A DNA stretch of 64,000 bases from Flavobacterium sp. (GCF_017744675.1 NZ_JAGIAV010000004.1:1429033-1493032); one strand, 5' to 3'; counted from the stretch's first letter, positions 16,154 through 25,767 are shown. Notes: a model not told the origin generated them from the sequence alone. Program-made: numbers and translations.

Positions 16154-17173
16154 AACCTTTTTGTTGATTGCTTTAATCAAAGCAGGGCCTTCGTAAATAA
16201 AACCTGTGTACAATTGCACTAAGCTTGCACCAGCGTTTAATTTTTCAATAGCGTCATCTGCAGAATGAATTCCTCCTACTCCAATAATTGGGAATGCTTT
16301 ATTGCTTTTTTCCGAAAGGAAACGAATTACTTCTGTAGAACGTTTTGTTAAAGGTCTTCCAGATAATCCTCCTGTTTCTGTTTGATTCGCAGATTGTAAT
16401 CCTTCTCTAGAAATGGTGGTGTTTGTTGCAATTACACCTGCAATTTGAGTTGTTTTTACAATGTCAATAATATCTAACAATTGCTCATCTGTTAAGTCTG
16501 GAGCAATTTTTAAAAGAATTGGTTTTACTTTTTGTGTACTTGTTTTTTGCTTCTCTACATTTCTGTTTTGCAAAGTCTGCAATAAAGCGGTTAATGGCTC
16601 TTTGTCTTGTAAAGCTCTTAAATTTGGCGTGTTTGGCGAACTCACATTTACTACAAAATAGTCTACATGATTAAAAAGTGCATCAAAACAAATGATATAA
16701 TCTTTAACTGCATCTTCATTATCAGTCACTTTATTTTTTCCGATATTTCCACCAATCAAAACACCCGAATTCTTTTTCAAACGTTCTACAGCATCTAGAA
16801 CACCTCCATTATTAAATCCCATTCGGTTAATAATTGCTTGGTCTTCTTTCAATCTGAACAAACGTTTTTTTGGATTTCCTTCTTGTCCAACTGGTGTTAC
16901 CGTTCCGATTTCAATAAAACCAAAACCAAAATCGGCAAACTCTTTATAAAGCTTCGCATCTTTATCAAAACCAGCCGCAAGTCCAACCGGATTTTTAAAT
17001 TTAATTCCGAAAACTTCTCTTTCTAATCGAGCGTCTTTTACCTCGTAAATTGATCTTATAATCGCCGAAACTCCAGGTATTTTTGAAATGAATTTTACAA
17101 ATGAAAAGGTAAAATAATGCACTTTTTCAGGATCAAAACAAAAAAGTATCGGACGAATTATCAATTTATACAT
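16139..17173 (-). CDS. pyrD: Dihydroorotate dehydrogenase (quinone), class 2
   Basis: Oxidises dihydroorotate to orotate in pyrimidine synthesis and passes electrons to the quinone pool at the inner membrane. The 344-residue length and the N-terminal membrane-associating helix (LIIRPILFCFDPEKVHYFTF) mark the class 2 enzyme. Also visible are NPVGLAAGFDKDAKLY, GFIEIGTVTP, NRMGFNNGG, VNVSSPNTPNLRALQ with the catalytic serine, and the FMN phosphate site IGVGGIHSADDAIEKLNAGA. A TAAATTTG -7 box on the minus strand lies at 17205-17212. Confidence 0.97.
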   Translation of the reverse strand: MYKLIIRPILFCFDPEKVHYFTFSFVKFISKIPGVSAIIRSIYEVKDARLEREVFGIKFKNPVGLAAGFDKDAKLYKEFADFGFGFIEIGTVTPVGQEGNPKKRLFRLKEDQAIINRMGFNNGGVLDAVERLKKNSGVLIGGNIGKNKVTDNEDAVKDYIICFDALFNHVDYFVVNVSSPNTPNLRALQDKEPLTALLQTLQNRNVEKQKTSTQKVKPILLKIAPDLTDEQLLDIIDIVKTTQIAGVIATNTTISREGLQSANQTETGGLSGRPLTKRSTEVIRFLSEKSNKAFPIIGVGGIHSADDAIEKLNAGASLVQLYTGFIYEGPALIKAINKKVLGQL

Positions 17174-17583
17174 AAGAGTTGTGTTGTTGTTATTTTTTCG
17201 GATGCAAATTTAAATATTATAGTTTAAAAAGGTACTTTTTTACCAAAACAAATAATTTCTATTTTGTTTAATTATTCTGTTCAGAATTAAAACAACTCTA
17301 AAAACTTGTCAGAATTCGAGAACTCACAAAACAAAATCTCCTCAAAAAACATGTTTTTATGTTGCAAATTATAAAATGAAACCTATTCAAACCTTTTAAA
17401 ATCACCTTTAGATTAAAGAATACCTAATTTTGAGAGATTCTGTTTTAAAATCCTCATTTAGAGATCTACAGATCAGTCAAGACATTTCGTTCCGAAAAAA
17501 TAAACCACCTATTTTCAGATTAATTTTTATCCAAAAGTTCAACAAAAGACCTCACAAGAACCATTAATTAATAACTAAAAATT
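17174..17583. other. 410-base gap between pyrD and the arylsulfatase gene
   Basis: The left end holds the minus-strand -7 box of pyrD (TAAATTTG, 17205-17212). The rest must contain the promoter of the sulfatase cluster. I see no perfect TAnnTTTG box close to 17584, no palindrome of note and no small gene, so the cluster may use an alternative sigma factor or an activator-dependent promoter. Confidence 0.5.
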
Positions 17584-20022
17584 ATGAAAGTCAGCACGCA
17601 ATTAATTCTAAAAAATATTTTCATGCTCCTATTTTGCTTTTCAATAGGAACAGATTCGAAAATATTTGCTCAGGCAGATCCACAACAAGTGACCAAAGAA
17701 ACATTTAAAGGAAAAATTAGTTTAGATGTTCGTGATTCCAAAGAAGACTGGGCACCTTATTCTCCTAAAAAAGCTCCAGCTGGAGCGCCAAACATCCTAT
17801 TTATATTATATGATGATACAGGTCTTGCTGCTTGGTCCCCTTACGGAGGAGCGATCAACATGCCAACGATGCAGAAATTGGCAGACAACGGTTTAACTTA
17901 TACGCAATGGCACACTACAGCACTTTGTTCGCCAACTCGTTCCACTTTATTAACAGGACGTAATCATCACCTTAACGGAATGGCTGCTATTACCGAAGCC
18001 GCAGCGGGTTTTCCTGGAGCAAGCGGAAGACTTCCTAAACAAGTGGCTACAGTCGGACAGATTCTTCAGGATAATGGATGGAGTACTTTCTGGATCGGTA
18101 AAGATCATAACGTTCCGGAACAAGATATTGCTTCGGGTGGAGACCGCAGTACATGGCCTTTGCAAATGGGATTTGACCGATACTACGGCTACCTTGGAGG
18201 AGAAACTAATCAGTGGTATCCAGATCTTGTAGAGGACAATCATTTTACAGAACCTCCTGCAACTCCAGAAGAAGGTTATCATTTATCTAAAGATTTAGCC
18301 GATCATGCCATAAGTTTTCTTCGCGACCAACAGGCAACAAACCCTTCAAAACCTTGGTACATGTGGTATTGCCCTGGTGCAAACCATGCTCCGCATCATG
18401 CTCCAGAAGAATATATTGCCAAATACAAAGGCAAATTTGATGGAGGTTATGAAGCGTATCGCCAATGGGTTCTTCCAAGAATGATTGCAAAAGGTATTAT
18501 TCCAAAAGGAACAAACTATGCTAAATTTAACCCACTTCCTCCTGGAGTTTCTAATCCTGGAGACGAAGTTTTAGATTGGAATAAACTAAGTCCAGACGAG
18601 AAGAAATTATTTTCAAGATTAGCCGAAGTATATGCTGGATTCTCTGAATATACTGATGCTCAAGTTGGACGCGTGATAGATTACTTAGAAAAAACAGGAC
18701 AATTGGAAAATACTGTAGTAATCTATGCCGCAGATAACGGAGCTTCAGGCGAAGGTTCTCCAACAGGTTCTGTAAATGAAAATAAATTCTTTAATGGATA
18801 TCCTGATGAACTGAAAGAAAACCTAAAATACATAGACAAATTAGGAAGTCCAGACACTTATGAGCATTATCCAACAGGATGGGCTGCAGCATTTTCTACT
18901 CCGTTCAAAATGTTTAAAAGATATAGCGAATATGCAGGGGGAACTTGCGATCCACTTGTAATATCATGGCCAAAAGGTATCAAAGCACGAGGAGAAATTA
19001 GAGATCAATTTCATCACTCTACCGATATCGTTCCTACCATTTTAGATATTTGTGGACTTGAAATGCCAAAAGTTTATCGTGGAGTTCCGCAATATCCATT
19101 GTCAGGAGTTTCAATGAAATATACTTTTGATGCTAAAACCAATACACCGACTCAAAAACACATTCAGTATTTTGCCATGCTTGGAAGCCGTGCTTTATGG
19201 AAAGATGGATGGAAAGCTGTTGCTTTACACGCTCCTTTAACAGGTAAAGGAAATTTTGACAAAGATGAATGGGAACTATACAATACCGACGTCGATCGTG
19301 CCGAAGTAAATAATTTAGCCAAAAAGAATCCAGACAAATTAAAAGAATTAATTGCCGATTGGAATAGCGAAGCTGCCAAAAACTTAGTACTGCCTCTTGA
19401 TGACCGTACTGCAGTAGAGCAGTTAGGAATAGAAAGACCTTCATCTGAAGCTCCACGTGATCAATATGTTTATTATCCAGGAACTTCTGCTGTTCCTGAA
19501 GGAGTTGCGGTAAATGTTCGTGGTCGTTCTTATAAAATCGTGGCTGATGTTATTGTAAAAGATGCTAATGCTTCTGGGGTTATTTTTGCACACGGATCAC
19601 GTTTTGGAGGTCACACCTTATTCTTAAAAGACAAAAAACTAAATTATGTTTATAATTTCTTGGGAATTGCACCTGAACAAAAATTCACTTCTAATGTTGC
19701 CATAACTCCAGGAAAACACGTTTTCGGAATGGAATTTAATCGTGAAAAACAAGGACCTAACGGAGAATCTATTGGAACGACGAAATTGTACATCGACGGA
19801 AAAGAAGTCGCTTCTGGGCCAATGAGAACGCAGAGTGGTAAATTTACACTTTCTGGCGACGGACTTTGTGTTGGTTTTGACAGTGGTGATGCCGTTAGTA
19901 AAGAATACAAGACTCCAGGAACATTTAAAGGAGGTGAAATTTTGGGAGTTGGCGTAAATGTTGGAAAAATTGAATATTCTGACTTAAACAATGAGGCAAA
20001 AAGAGCTTTAGGTAGAGATTAA
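17584..20022 (+). CDS. Arylsulfatase, formylglycine-dependent (type I)
   Basis: Hydrolyses sulfate esters, releasing sulfate. The 812-residue protein has an N-terminal signal sequence ending near KIFAQA (about 31), so it acts in the periplasm or outside. The metal motif ILYDDTG (Asp77, Asp78) is followed by the sulfatase signature C115-S-P-T-R119 and TLLTGRNHH; Cys115 must be converted to formylglycine. DNGASGEG and the SGVSMKYTF region complete the catalytic domain, about 1-560. About 230 further residues after the WELYNTDVDRAE region form a beta-rich domain seen in long AtsA-like enzymes. The FGE that would activate it is encoded at 22538. The natural substrate is unknown. Confidence 0.93.
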   Translation: MKVSTQLILKNIFMLLFCFSIGTDSKIFAQADPQQVTKETFKGKISLDVRDSKEDWAPYSPKKAPAGAPNILFILYDDTGLAAWSPYGGAINMPTMQKLADNGLTYTQWHTTALCSPTRSTLLTGRNHHLNGMAAITEAAAGFPGASGRLPKQVATVGQILQDNGWSTFWIGKDHNVPEQDIASGGDRSTWPLQMGFDRYYGYLGGETNQWYPDLVEDNHFTEPPATPEEGYHLSKDLADHAISFLRDQQATNPSKPWYMWYCPGANHAPHHAPEEYIAKYKGKFDGGYEAYRQWVLPRMIAKGIIPKGTNYAKFNPLPPGVSNPGDEVLDWNKLSPDEKKLFSRLAEVYAGFSEYTDAQVGRVIDYLEKTGQLENTVVIYAADNGASGEGSPTGSVNENKFFNGYPDELKENLKYIDKLGSPDTYEHYPTGWAAAFSTPFKMFKRYSEYAGGTCDPLVISWPKGIKARGEIRDQFHHSTDIVPTILDICGLEMPKVYRGVPQYPLSGVSMKYTFDAKTNTPTQKHIQYFAMLGSRALWKDGWKAVALHAPLTGKGNFDKDEWELYNTDVDRAEVNNLAKKNPDKLKELIADWNSEAAKNLVLPLDDRTAVEQLGIERPSSEAPRDQYVYYPGTSAVPEGVAVNVRGRSYKIVADVIVKDANASGVIFAHGSRFGGHTLFLKDKKLNYVYNFLGIAPEQKFTSNVAITPGKHVFGMEFNREKQGPNGESIGTTKLYIDGKEVASGPMRTQSGKFTLSGDGLCVGFDSGDAVSKEYKTPGTFKGGEILGVGVNVGKIEYSDLNNEAKRALGRD

Positions 20023-20031
20023 AAAATAAGC

Positions 20032-20080
20032 AAAGAGGCGTTTCGATCATATTTATGTGATCGAAATGCCTCTTTCTCTT
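20032..20080 (+). terminator. Hairpin between arylsulfatase and porin genes
   Basis: AAAGAGGCGTTTCGATCA (20032-20049) pairs with TGATCGAAATGCCTCTTT (20058-20075) with a single G-T wobble and an eight-base loop, then TCTCTTCTT. It likely ends or attenuates transcription, making the porin gene less expressed or separately started. Confidence 0.8.
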
Positions 20081-20125
20081 CTTAAATAAAAATATTTTAA
20101 GAATACTTACAAACCTATAGATCGT

Positions 20126-21346
20126 ATGTATAGCGCAAAAAAATCAAATCGTATTTCTAAAAATCTGCTCTTTGTTCTTCTTTTAGTATTTGGATTTAAA
20201 GGATTTTCACAGCAAGAAAAAGATACTACGAAATTAATGAATGTCAGATATGGCAAAAAAGGAATTGAATTGGAAACTAGAGATAAAAAATTTCTTTTTC
20301 AATTGGCGAGCCGTTTGCAGTTTCGTTTTTCTACACCAAACGACACCGATCCTTTAACTTACGATGATTATAGTAGAGATGCGCAGACTACTTTCAAAAT
20401 AAACCGTGCAAGGCTTAAAATTGGAGGTCACGCTTTTGAACCTTGGCTTAAATATTATTGGGAATATGAATTAAGTCAGTCCAATTTGCTTGATTTTAGA
20501 ATCATGATCGAAAAATGGGATTGGCTAAGCTTTAAAGTCGGACAATGGAAAACCGAATTTACCCGCGAGCGCTATATTAGCAGCGGCGAACAGCAGATGG
20601 TAGACCGTTCTCTAATAAACCGTCCTTTTACCGTTGACAGACAAATAGGAGTTGAAGTTTATGGCCATTTAAAAGGTGCTGGTATTGCCGATTTCAATTA
20701 TTGGGCAGCAGCCTTAACAGGAACTGGACGAGGAAGCACTTCTAACGATGATAATCATTTAATGTATTTTGGGAGAGCACAATGGAATTTCTTAGGAAGA
20801 TCTCTTGAATTTTCAGGCTGTGATTTGGAATTTCACGAAAAACTTACTCCAATTATTGCTTTTTCGGCAGTTACCAACCAAAGTCCATATACTCGATTTT
20901 CACAAGCAGGAGGAGGTTCGCTAGACGGATTTGAAAATGGACTTCCTGGGCAATACCGAGTGAACCAATGGAATTTTGAAACTGCTTTTATGTATCGTGG
21001 TTTTTCGTGGCAGAGCGAATTGCACACCAAAGAGATTATTGACAAAATCAATAACGATGACACTACTATTATGAAAGGATATTACGTTCAAGCCGGATAC
21101 TTTTTTCATAATGCATTTGACTGGTGGCCAAAACGCCTAGAGATGGCCGGCCGTCATGCAGCATACAGACCCGACAACTCTATTAGAGAAAATAGACAGG
21201 ATGAATCTACAGTAGCGTTTAACTGGTTTTTTAAGGGCCATAAAAACAAACTGACTTCAGAGGTAAGCTATTTTAGTTTTCAAGACAAAACACTTCCGCT
21301 ACAGCAGGGATGGCGATTTAGAATACAATGGGATATTTCTTTATAA
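20126..21346 (+). CDS. OprO/OprP-type porin
   Basis: A 406-residue outer-membrane porin. The signal sequence runs to about GFKGFSQQ. The body shows the pattern of the phosphate-selective porin family (Porin_O_P): KFLFQLASRLQFRF, FKINRARLKIGGHAFEPWLKY, WDWLSFKVGQWKTEF and the C-terminal strand FRIQWDISL ending in a hydrophobic residue. Although the family was named for phosphate and pyrophosphate channels, its place right after the arylsulfatase suggests it may pass sulfate esters or other anions. It lies 103 bases behind the sulfatase gene and a hairpin. Family is clear; substrate is inference. Confidence 0.85.
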   Translation: MYSAKKSNRISKNLLFVLLLVFGFKGFSQQEKDTTKLMNVRYGKKGIELETRDKKFLFQLASRLQFRFSTPNDTDPLTYDDYSRDAQTTFKINRARLKIGGHAFEPWLKYYWEYELSQSNLLDFRIMIEKWDWLSFKVGQWKTEFTRERYISSGEQQMVDRSLINRPFTVDRQIGVEVYGHLKGAGIADFNYWAAALTGTGRGSTSNDDNHLMYFGRAQWNFLGRSLEFSGCDLEFHEKLTPIIAFSAVTNQSPYTRFSQAGGGSLDGFENGLPGQYRVNQWNFETAFMYRGFSWQSELHTKEIIDKINNDDTTIMKGYYVQAGYFFHNAFDWWPKRLEMAGRHAAYRPDNSIRENRQDESTVAFNWFFKGHKNKLTSEVSYFSFQDKTLPLQQGWRFRIQWDISL

Positions 21347-21418
21347 TCTAAACTTTTAGCTCGTTAACATAAATCGTACATTTTTTTTCATAACTTTAAT
21401 TGACTTAAAATACTGAAT

Positions 21419-22402
21419 ATGAAAAACATATCAAAAACAGTAAAAAAATCGGCACTTATATGCTTAATTGGAACATTTTTCCTTATTTCGATTGATAGTT
21501 TTGGACAACGTCATGGAGGTGGAATACGCGGAGGCGGTGGAGCACGAGGCGGCGGCGGAGTCACTAGACAAGCTAGACCCGCAACCCAATCTAGACCAAA
21601 TGTAAGCAGACCAGCTGCTACAACCCGACCGGGAGCAAATAACTCTGGAACAAGAGTAACCAGACCTGCAAACAATTCGAATGCACAAATCAATAATAGG
21701 GCGAATACAATAAACCGAAATAATACCGTAAATAGAAACAATACGGTAAACAATGTAGGCAACAGAAATACAAACATTAGCGGTAATACAGTAAACAGAA
21801 ATCGTAATAATGTCAATATTAATGTAAACAATAGTATTCATGTTCAAAATAATAGAAATACTGTAGTTAGAAGAGGTAACGTAGCGTATGTACGTCCTCC
21901 TTATGTATATGGCGGCAGAAGATATTATGGTTATCACCCTTATTATTATCATCCGTACAGACCTTTTTATTGGGGACCAGTTTGGCATCCTTGGGGATTC
22001 TTTGTTGCAACTTTGGCTGTTACAGCAATTGTGGTGAGTGTAGAAAGCACTCAATACCATTACGATCAAGGAGTTTGGTACGCGCCTTCAAGCGGAGGAT
22101 ATACAGTTGTACCTGCACCCGTTGGCGGTACGGTAAATAATATTCCGAGTGGTGCACAAACCGTCAATACAGGAACTGTCAACAACTATTATTACGGCGG
22201 AACCTATTACGAGAAAGATGGAAGTTCTTATAAAGTTGTAGCTCCTACAGCAGGAACAATCGTAGATAGCTTACCAGAAGGTGGCGAAGAGGTAACAATG
22301 GGAGATGTAAAATACATTAAGTTTGGCGAAACGTATTATCAACCTATACAAGTTGACGGTAAAGACAAATATGAAGTTGTAATGGTAGAAGACGATAAAT
22401 AA
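21419..22402 (+). CDS. DUF6515-type exported protein with Asn-rich low-complexity region
   Basis: A 327-residue exported protein. After a signal sequence (cleavage near SFGQ, about 30) comes a Gly/Arg-rich stretch (GGGIRGGGGARGGGG), then a long Asn/Arg/Thr-rich low-complexity part (units such as NRNNTVNRNNTVN, about residues 80-150). A Tyr/Pro/His-rich segment precedes a single hydrophobic segment at about 190-205. The C-terminal part has repeated YYYGGTYYEKDGSSYKVV and IKFGETYYQPIQVDGKDKYEVV units typical of DUF6515. No enzymatic motif is visible. It may be a surface or periplasmic accessory of the sulfatase cluster. Confidence 0.75.
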   Translation: MKNISKTVKKSALICLIGTFFLISIDSFGQRHGGGIRGGGGARGGGGVTRQARPATQSRPNVSRPAATTRPGANNSGTRVTRPANNSNAQINNRANTINRNNTVNRNNTVNNVGNRNTNISGNTVNRNRNNVNINVNNSIHVQNNRNTVVRRGNVAYVRPPYVYGGRRYYGYHPYYYHPYRPFYWGPVWHPWGFFVATLAVTAIVVSVESTQYHYDQGVWYAPSSGGYTVVPAPVGGTVNNIPSGAQTVNTGTVNNYYYGGTYYEKDGSSYKVVAPTAGTIVDSLPEGGEEVTMGDVKYIKFGETYYQPIQVDGKDKYEVVMVEDDK

Positions 22403-22537
22403 GTTTTAAAACTAAAAAACAATTAATCCTATAGAGTTTATAGAATTTTATATATTTGAATTAAATTTAATTAATAGTCCAGAATCAATAAAAAAGAAAG
22501 TTTTTCTTACTTTTATAATAAATTTAAACTAACCAGA

Positions 22538-23686
22538 ATGAAAAATAAAACCTTTTGGATCTTTGCCTTACTTACATTATCCATTATTTCAATCGCTTAC
22601 AGTTACACTAGATTTTCAGATAATGAAAATAAAACAGAAAAAGCAGAAAAAACAGTGGCTGAATGTCATGAAGTTCCTGGTAATATAGAATCTGAATTCA
22701 AACCAACTGTTGAGAATAAATTTAAACCTACAGAAAAAGCACCAAAAGGTATGGTTTGGATTCCTGGAGGCGAATTTTCTATGGGAACTAATGTCGAAGA
22801 CGAAAGTTTATGCAGTATAAAAGGAGTTACTAAAGACGCAGCTCCTATTCATAGAGTGTATGTTGACGGCTATTATATGGACGAAACGGAAGTAACCAAT
22901 GAAGAATTTGAAAAATTTGTAAAAGCAACAGGCTATGTTACAGTTGCAGAACAAAAACCAACAAAAGAGGAATTTCCTACTGCAAATGAAGAAGATCTGG
23001 TAACAGGCTCCGTAGTCTTCACTCCCACTCCTTCTGCTGTTAATTTGAATAATTTCTTGCAATGGTGGCGCTACGAACCAGGTGCTGACTGGAGACATCC
23101 TGAAGGTCCGCAAAGCTCCATCAAAGGAAAAGAAAAATATCCTGTAGTTCATGTTGTATACGAGGATGCCGCTGCTTATGCTAAATGGGCAGGAAAAAGA
23201 CTTCCAACAGAAGCAGAATGGGAATTTGCTGCTAGAGGCGGTAAAACGGGAAATCTTTATGCTTGGGGAAATGATTTAAAACCTAAAGGTAAATTTCAAG
23301 CCAATATCTACCAAGGACATTTCCCGATTAAAGATGGCGATACAGGAGAAGACGGTTTTAAAGGAATTGCTCCAACAAAACAATATGCTCCAAATGGATA
23401 TGGTTTGTATGATATGGCTGGAAATGTATGGGAGTGGGTACACGATTGGTACAGCGTAGACTATTACAAATCATTGGCCGAAAGCGGGAAAGTAGCAAAA
23501 AATCCGCAAGGGCCAGATGCTTACTACGATCCAAACGATCCATCTGAAGTAAAACGTGTACACCGTGGAGGTTCATTTCTGTGCACCGATCAATATTGTA
23601 CTCGATACATGGTTGGAACACGAGGAAAAGGAGAAATTAGATCGGCTGCAAACCATGTTGGTTTTAGATGCGTAAAAAGCAAGTAG
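22538..23686 (+). CDS. Formylglycine-generating enzyme (sulfatase-modifying factor)
   Basis: Oxidises the sulfatase active-site cysteine to C-alpha-formylglycine. The 382-residue protein has an N-terminal membrane anchor or signal (about 5-25) and the SUMF domain from about residue 65: MVWIPGGEFSMGTNVEDES, HRVYVDGYYMDETEVTNEEF, KRLPTEAEWEFAARGG and DMAGNVWEWVHDWY. The end is HRGGSFLCTDQYCTRYMVG, with Cys349 and Cys354 spaced as the two copper-binding catalytic cysteines of true aerobic FGE, so this is a genuine FGE and not one of the many catalytic-dead SUMF proteins. Its location at the end of the cluster started by a CSPTR sulfatase supports the role. The predicted export implies modification outside the cytoplasm or at the membrane. 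Confidence 0.9.
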   Translation: MKNKTFWIFALLTLSIISIAYSYTRFSDNENKTEKAEKTVAECHEVPGNIESEFKPTVENKFKPTEKAPKGMVWIPGGEFSMGTNVEDESLCSIKGVTKDAAPIHRVYVDGYYMDETEVTNEEFEKFVKATGYVTVAEQKPTKEEFPTANEEDLVTGSVVFTPTPSAVNLNNFLQWWRYEPGADWRHPEGPQSSIKGKEKYPVVHVVYEDAAAYAKWAGKRLPTEAEWEFAARGGKTGNLYAWGNDLKPKGKFQANIYQGHFPIKDGDTGEDGFKGIAPTKQYAPNGYGLYDMAGNVWEWVHDWYSVDYYKSLAESGKVAKNPQGPDAYYDPNDPSEVKRVHRGGSFLCTDQYCTRYMVGTRGKGEIRSAANHVGFRCVKSK

Positions 23687-23704
23687 CAAAACTTAAAATA
23701 CCAG

Positions 23705-23736
23705 AAAGGGATTCAATTTTAGAATCCCTTTTTTAT
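23705..23736 (+). terminator. Terminator of the sulfatase cluster
   Basis: AAAGGGATTC (23705-23714) pairs perfectly with GAATCCCTTT (23722-23731) around a seven-base loop, followed by a T-run. Confidence 0.9.
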
Positions 23737-23761
23737 TAATCCAGATATTGAAAGCTAAATT

Positions 23762-23789
23762 TTGCAGCAGAAAAATTTTTCTATATTTG
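23762..23789 (+). promoter_or_regulatory. Complete -33/-7 promoter of pepT
   Basis: TTG at 23762-23764 and TATATTTG at 23782-23789, separated by 17 bases, fit the Bacteroidetes TTG-N17-TAnnTTTG promoter. The ATG of pepT is 16 bases downstream. Confidence 0.75.
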
Positions 23790-23805
23790 CTAAAAATTCA
23801 AAAAA

Positions 23806-25083
23806 ATGCAACATATCATAGATCGCTTTATCAGTTATGTAACGATTGACACCGAATCAGATCCAAATTCACAAACAACACCAAGTACGCAAAAACAATG
23901 GAATCTTGCTAATAAATTAGTTGAAGAACTAAAAGCAATTGGTCTTGAAGAGGTAACGATTGACGACAAAGCTTATATCATGGCAACGCTTCCGAGCAAC
24001 GTTGATCACGAAGTGCCAACAATTGGTTTTGTTTCTCACTTTGATACTTCACCAGATTTTAGCGGAGCCAATGTAAAACCTCAGATTGTTGAGAATTACG
24101 ACGGAAAAGATATCGTTCTAAACGCAGAGAAAAACATTGTTTTATCTCCAGATTACTTTAAAGATTTATTATTATATAAAGGCCAAACCATCATTACAAC
24201 TGACGGAACAACCTTACTAGGAGCAGACGATAAAGCTGGAATTACAGAAATTGTTTCGGCAATGGAATATCTAATTCAGCACCCAGAAATTAAACACGGA
24301 AAAATCAGAATTGGTTTTACTCCAGATGAAGAAATCGGACGTGGCGCACATCATTTTGATGTTGAAAAATTTGGAGCGCAATGGGCTTATACCATGGATG
24401 GAAGTCAGATTGGCGAATTGGAATATGAAAATTTTAATGCTGCCGGGGCTAAAATAACTTTCAAAGGGAAAAGCGTCCACCCAGGTTATGCCAAAGGAAA
24501 AATGATCAATTCTATGCTTTTGGCAAATGATTTTATCAACGAATTACCAAAAGGCGAAACTCCACAAGAAACTAGAGGTTACGAAGGTTTTTTTCACGTT
24601 CACCACATTAAAGGAAATATTGAAGAAACAGTTTTAGAGCTGATTATTCGCGATCATAACAGAAAGAAATTCGAAAAAAGAAAAGAATTGATTCATAAAT
24701 TGGCGAAACAATTCAATAAAAAATTCGCTAAAAAATTTGGTGAAGATATCGTAGTGGCAGTTGTAAAAGACCAATATTACAATATGAAAGAAAAGGTTCT
24801 GCCAGTAAAACATATTGTCGATATTGCTGAAAAAGCGATGAGAGAATTAAACATCAAACCAATCATTAAACCTATTCGCGGCGGAACTGACGGTTCTCAA
24901 TTATCGTTTATGGGATTACCTTGTCCGAACATTTTTGCAGGCGGACATAATTTCCACGGAAAATACGAATACGTTCCAGCAGAAAGCATTCAAAAAGCGA
25001 CTGAAGTTATCGTGAAAATTGCTGAACTAACAGCAATTCCAGGTATTTTTGATGCATCAGAAAAATCTAAAAAAAGAAAATAA
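23806..25083 (+). CDS. pepT: Peptidase T (tripeptide aminopeptidase)
   Basis: A 425-residue M20B metallopeptidase that removes the N-terminal residue of tripeptides in the cytoplasm. The two-zinc site is seen as IGFVSHFDTSPD (His and the DxD-type Asp), TLLGADDKAGITEI (bridging Asp), GFTPDEEIGRGAHHF (catalytic Glu pair), the YTMDGSQIGELEYENF segment, and the C-terminal IFAGGHNFHGKYEYVP histidine. RGGTDGSQLSFMGLPCPN is the usual dimer-domain link. The gene has its own consensus promoter and is followed directly by a DUF1801 gene. Confidence 0.95.
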   Translation: MQHIIDRFISYVTIDTESDPNSQTTPSTQKQWNLANKLVEELKAIGLEEVTIDDKAYIMATLPSNVDHEVPTIGFVSHFDTSPDFSGANVKPQIVENYDGKDIVLNAEKNIVLSPDYFKDLLLYKGQTIITTDGTTLLGADDKAGITEIVSAMEYLIQHPEIKHGKIRIGFTPDEEIGRGAHHFDVEKFGAQWAYTMDGSQIGELEYENFNAAGAKITFKGKSVHPGYAKGKMINSMLLANDFINELPKGETPQETRGYEGFFHVHHIKGNIEETVLELIIRDHNRKKFEKRKELIHKLAKQFNKKFAKKFGEDIVVAVVKDQYYNMKEKVLPVKHIVDIAEKAMRELNIKPIIKPIRGGTDGSQLSFMGLPCPNIFAGGHNFHGKYEYVPAESIQKATEVIVKIAELTAIPGIFDASEKSKKRK

Positions 25084-25671
25084 TTGGAAACAAAATCCGA
25101 AAATAAAGGCATTTGGAAATACGGCGATCAATGGGAAGAAGAATTGCTTTTCCTAAAATCGATTCTTGACAAAACAGAACTGACCGAAACCACAAAATGG
25201 GGCGGCCCTGTGTATGTTTATGAAAAGAAAAACGTAGTTGGCCTTGGCGGATTTAAAGATTATTTTGCCATATGGTTTTTTAATGGCGTTTTCTTAAAAG
25301 ATGAGAAAAAGAAACTGATAAATGCTCAGGAAGATGTAACCAAGTCATTGAGACAATGGCGATTTTATTCTAAAGAAGAGATTGATGAAAAAGTGATTTT
25401 AGAATATATCAAAGAAGCCATTGAAAACGAAAAACAAGGGAAAGTCATTAAACCCGCAAAAAAAGAAGCAATCGTTTCAGAACTTCTTAATGCAGAAATG
25501 GCTAAAAACCCAGATTTAAAGTCTGCTTTCGAAAAATTTTCTCCTTACAAACAATATGAGTTTTTAGAATATATCGAATCGGCTAAACAAGAAAAAACGA
25601 AGCTTTCGAGAATAGAAAAAGTGCTTCCGATGATTTTAGCAAATGTTGGGCTGAATGATAAATACAGGTAG
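25084..25671 (+). CDS. DUF1801/YdeI-family protein with TTG start
   Basis: A 195-residue cytoplasmic protein. The first 110 residues fit the YdeI/DUF1801 fold (ETTKWGGPVYVYEKKNVVGLGGFKDYFAIWFFNG), and the C-terminal half is a basic helical region typical of the longer YdeI-type members (SAFEKFSPYKQYEFLEYIESAKQEKT). Function is unknown. The frame begins with TTG exactly at the base after the pepT stop codon and has no ATG before residue 140, so TTG must be the start and translation is likely coupled to pepT. The pair is a natural two-gene operon ending at the terminator at 25720. Confidence 0.8.
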   Translation: METKSENKGIWKYGDQWEEELLFLKSILDKTELTETTKWGGPVYVYEKKNVVGLGGFKDYFAIWFFNGVFLKDEKKKLINAQEDVTKSLRQWRFYSKEEIDEKVILEYIKEAIENEKQGKVIKPAKKEAIVSELLNAEMAKNPDLKSAFEKFSPYKQYEFLEYIESAKQEKTKLSRIEKVLPMILANVGLNDKYR

Positions 25672-25719
25672 TTTCTGAAATTCCAAATTTTATAAATTCC
25701 AAATTCCAAGCTATATGAG

Positions 25720-25757
25720 ACCTTTGTCAAAGTTTTAAAACTTTGACAAAGGTTTTT
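25720..25757 (+). terminator. Long perfect-palindrome terminator
   Basis: ACCTTTGTCAAAGTTTT (25720-25736) is immediately followed by its exact reverse complement to 25753, with no loop bases beyond the TTTTAAAA turn, and then by a T-run. It ends the pepT/DUF1801 transcript. Confidence 0.85.
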
Positions 25758-25767
25758 TCGTTCTACA

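Noticed and set aside
21464..22069. 201-codon minus-strand frame opposite the DUF6515 gene
   Set aside because: Composition is that of an antisense shadow of the Asn/Arg repeats (Ile/Val/Tyr/Cys runs); no start signal and no family likeness.
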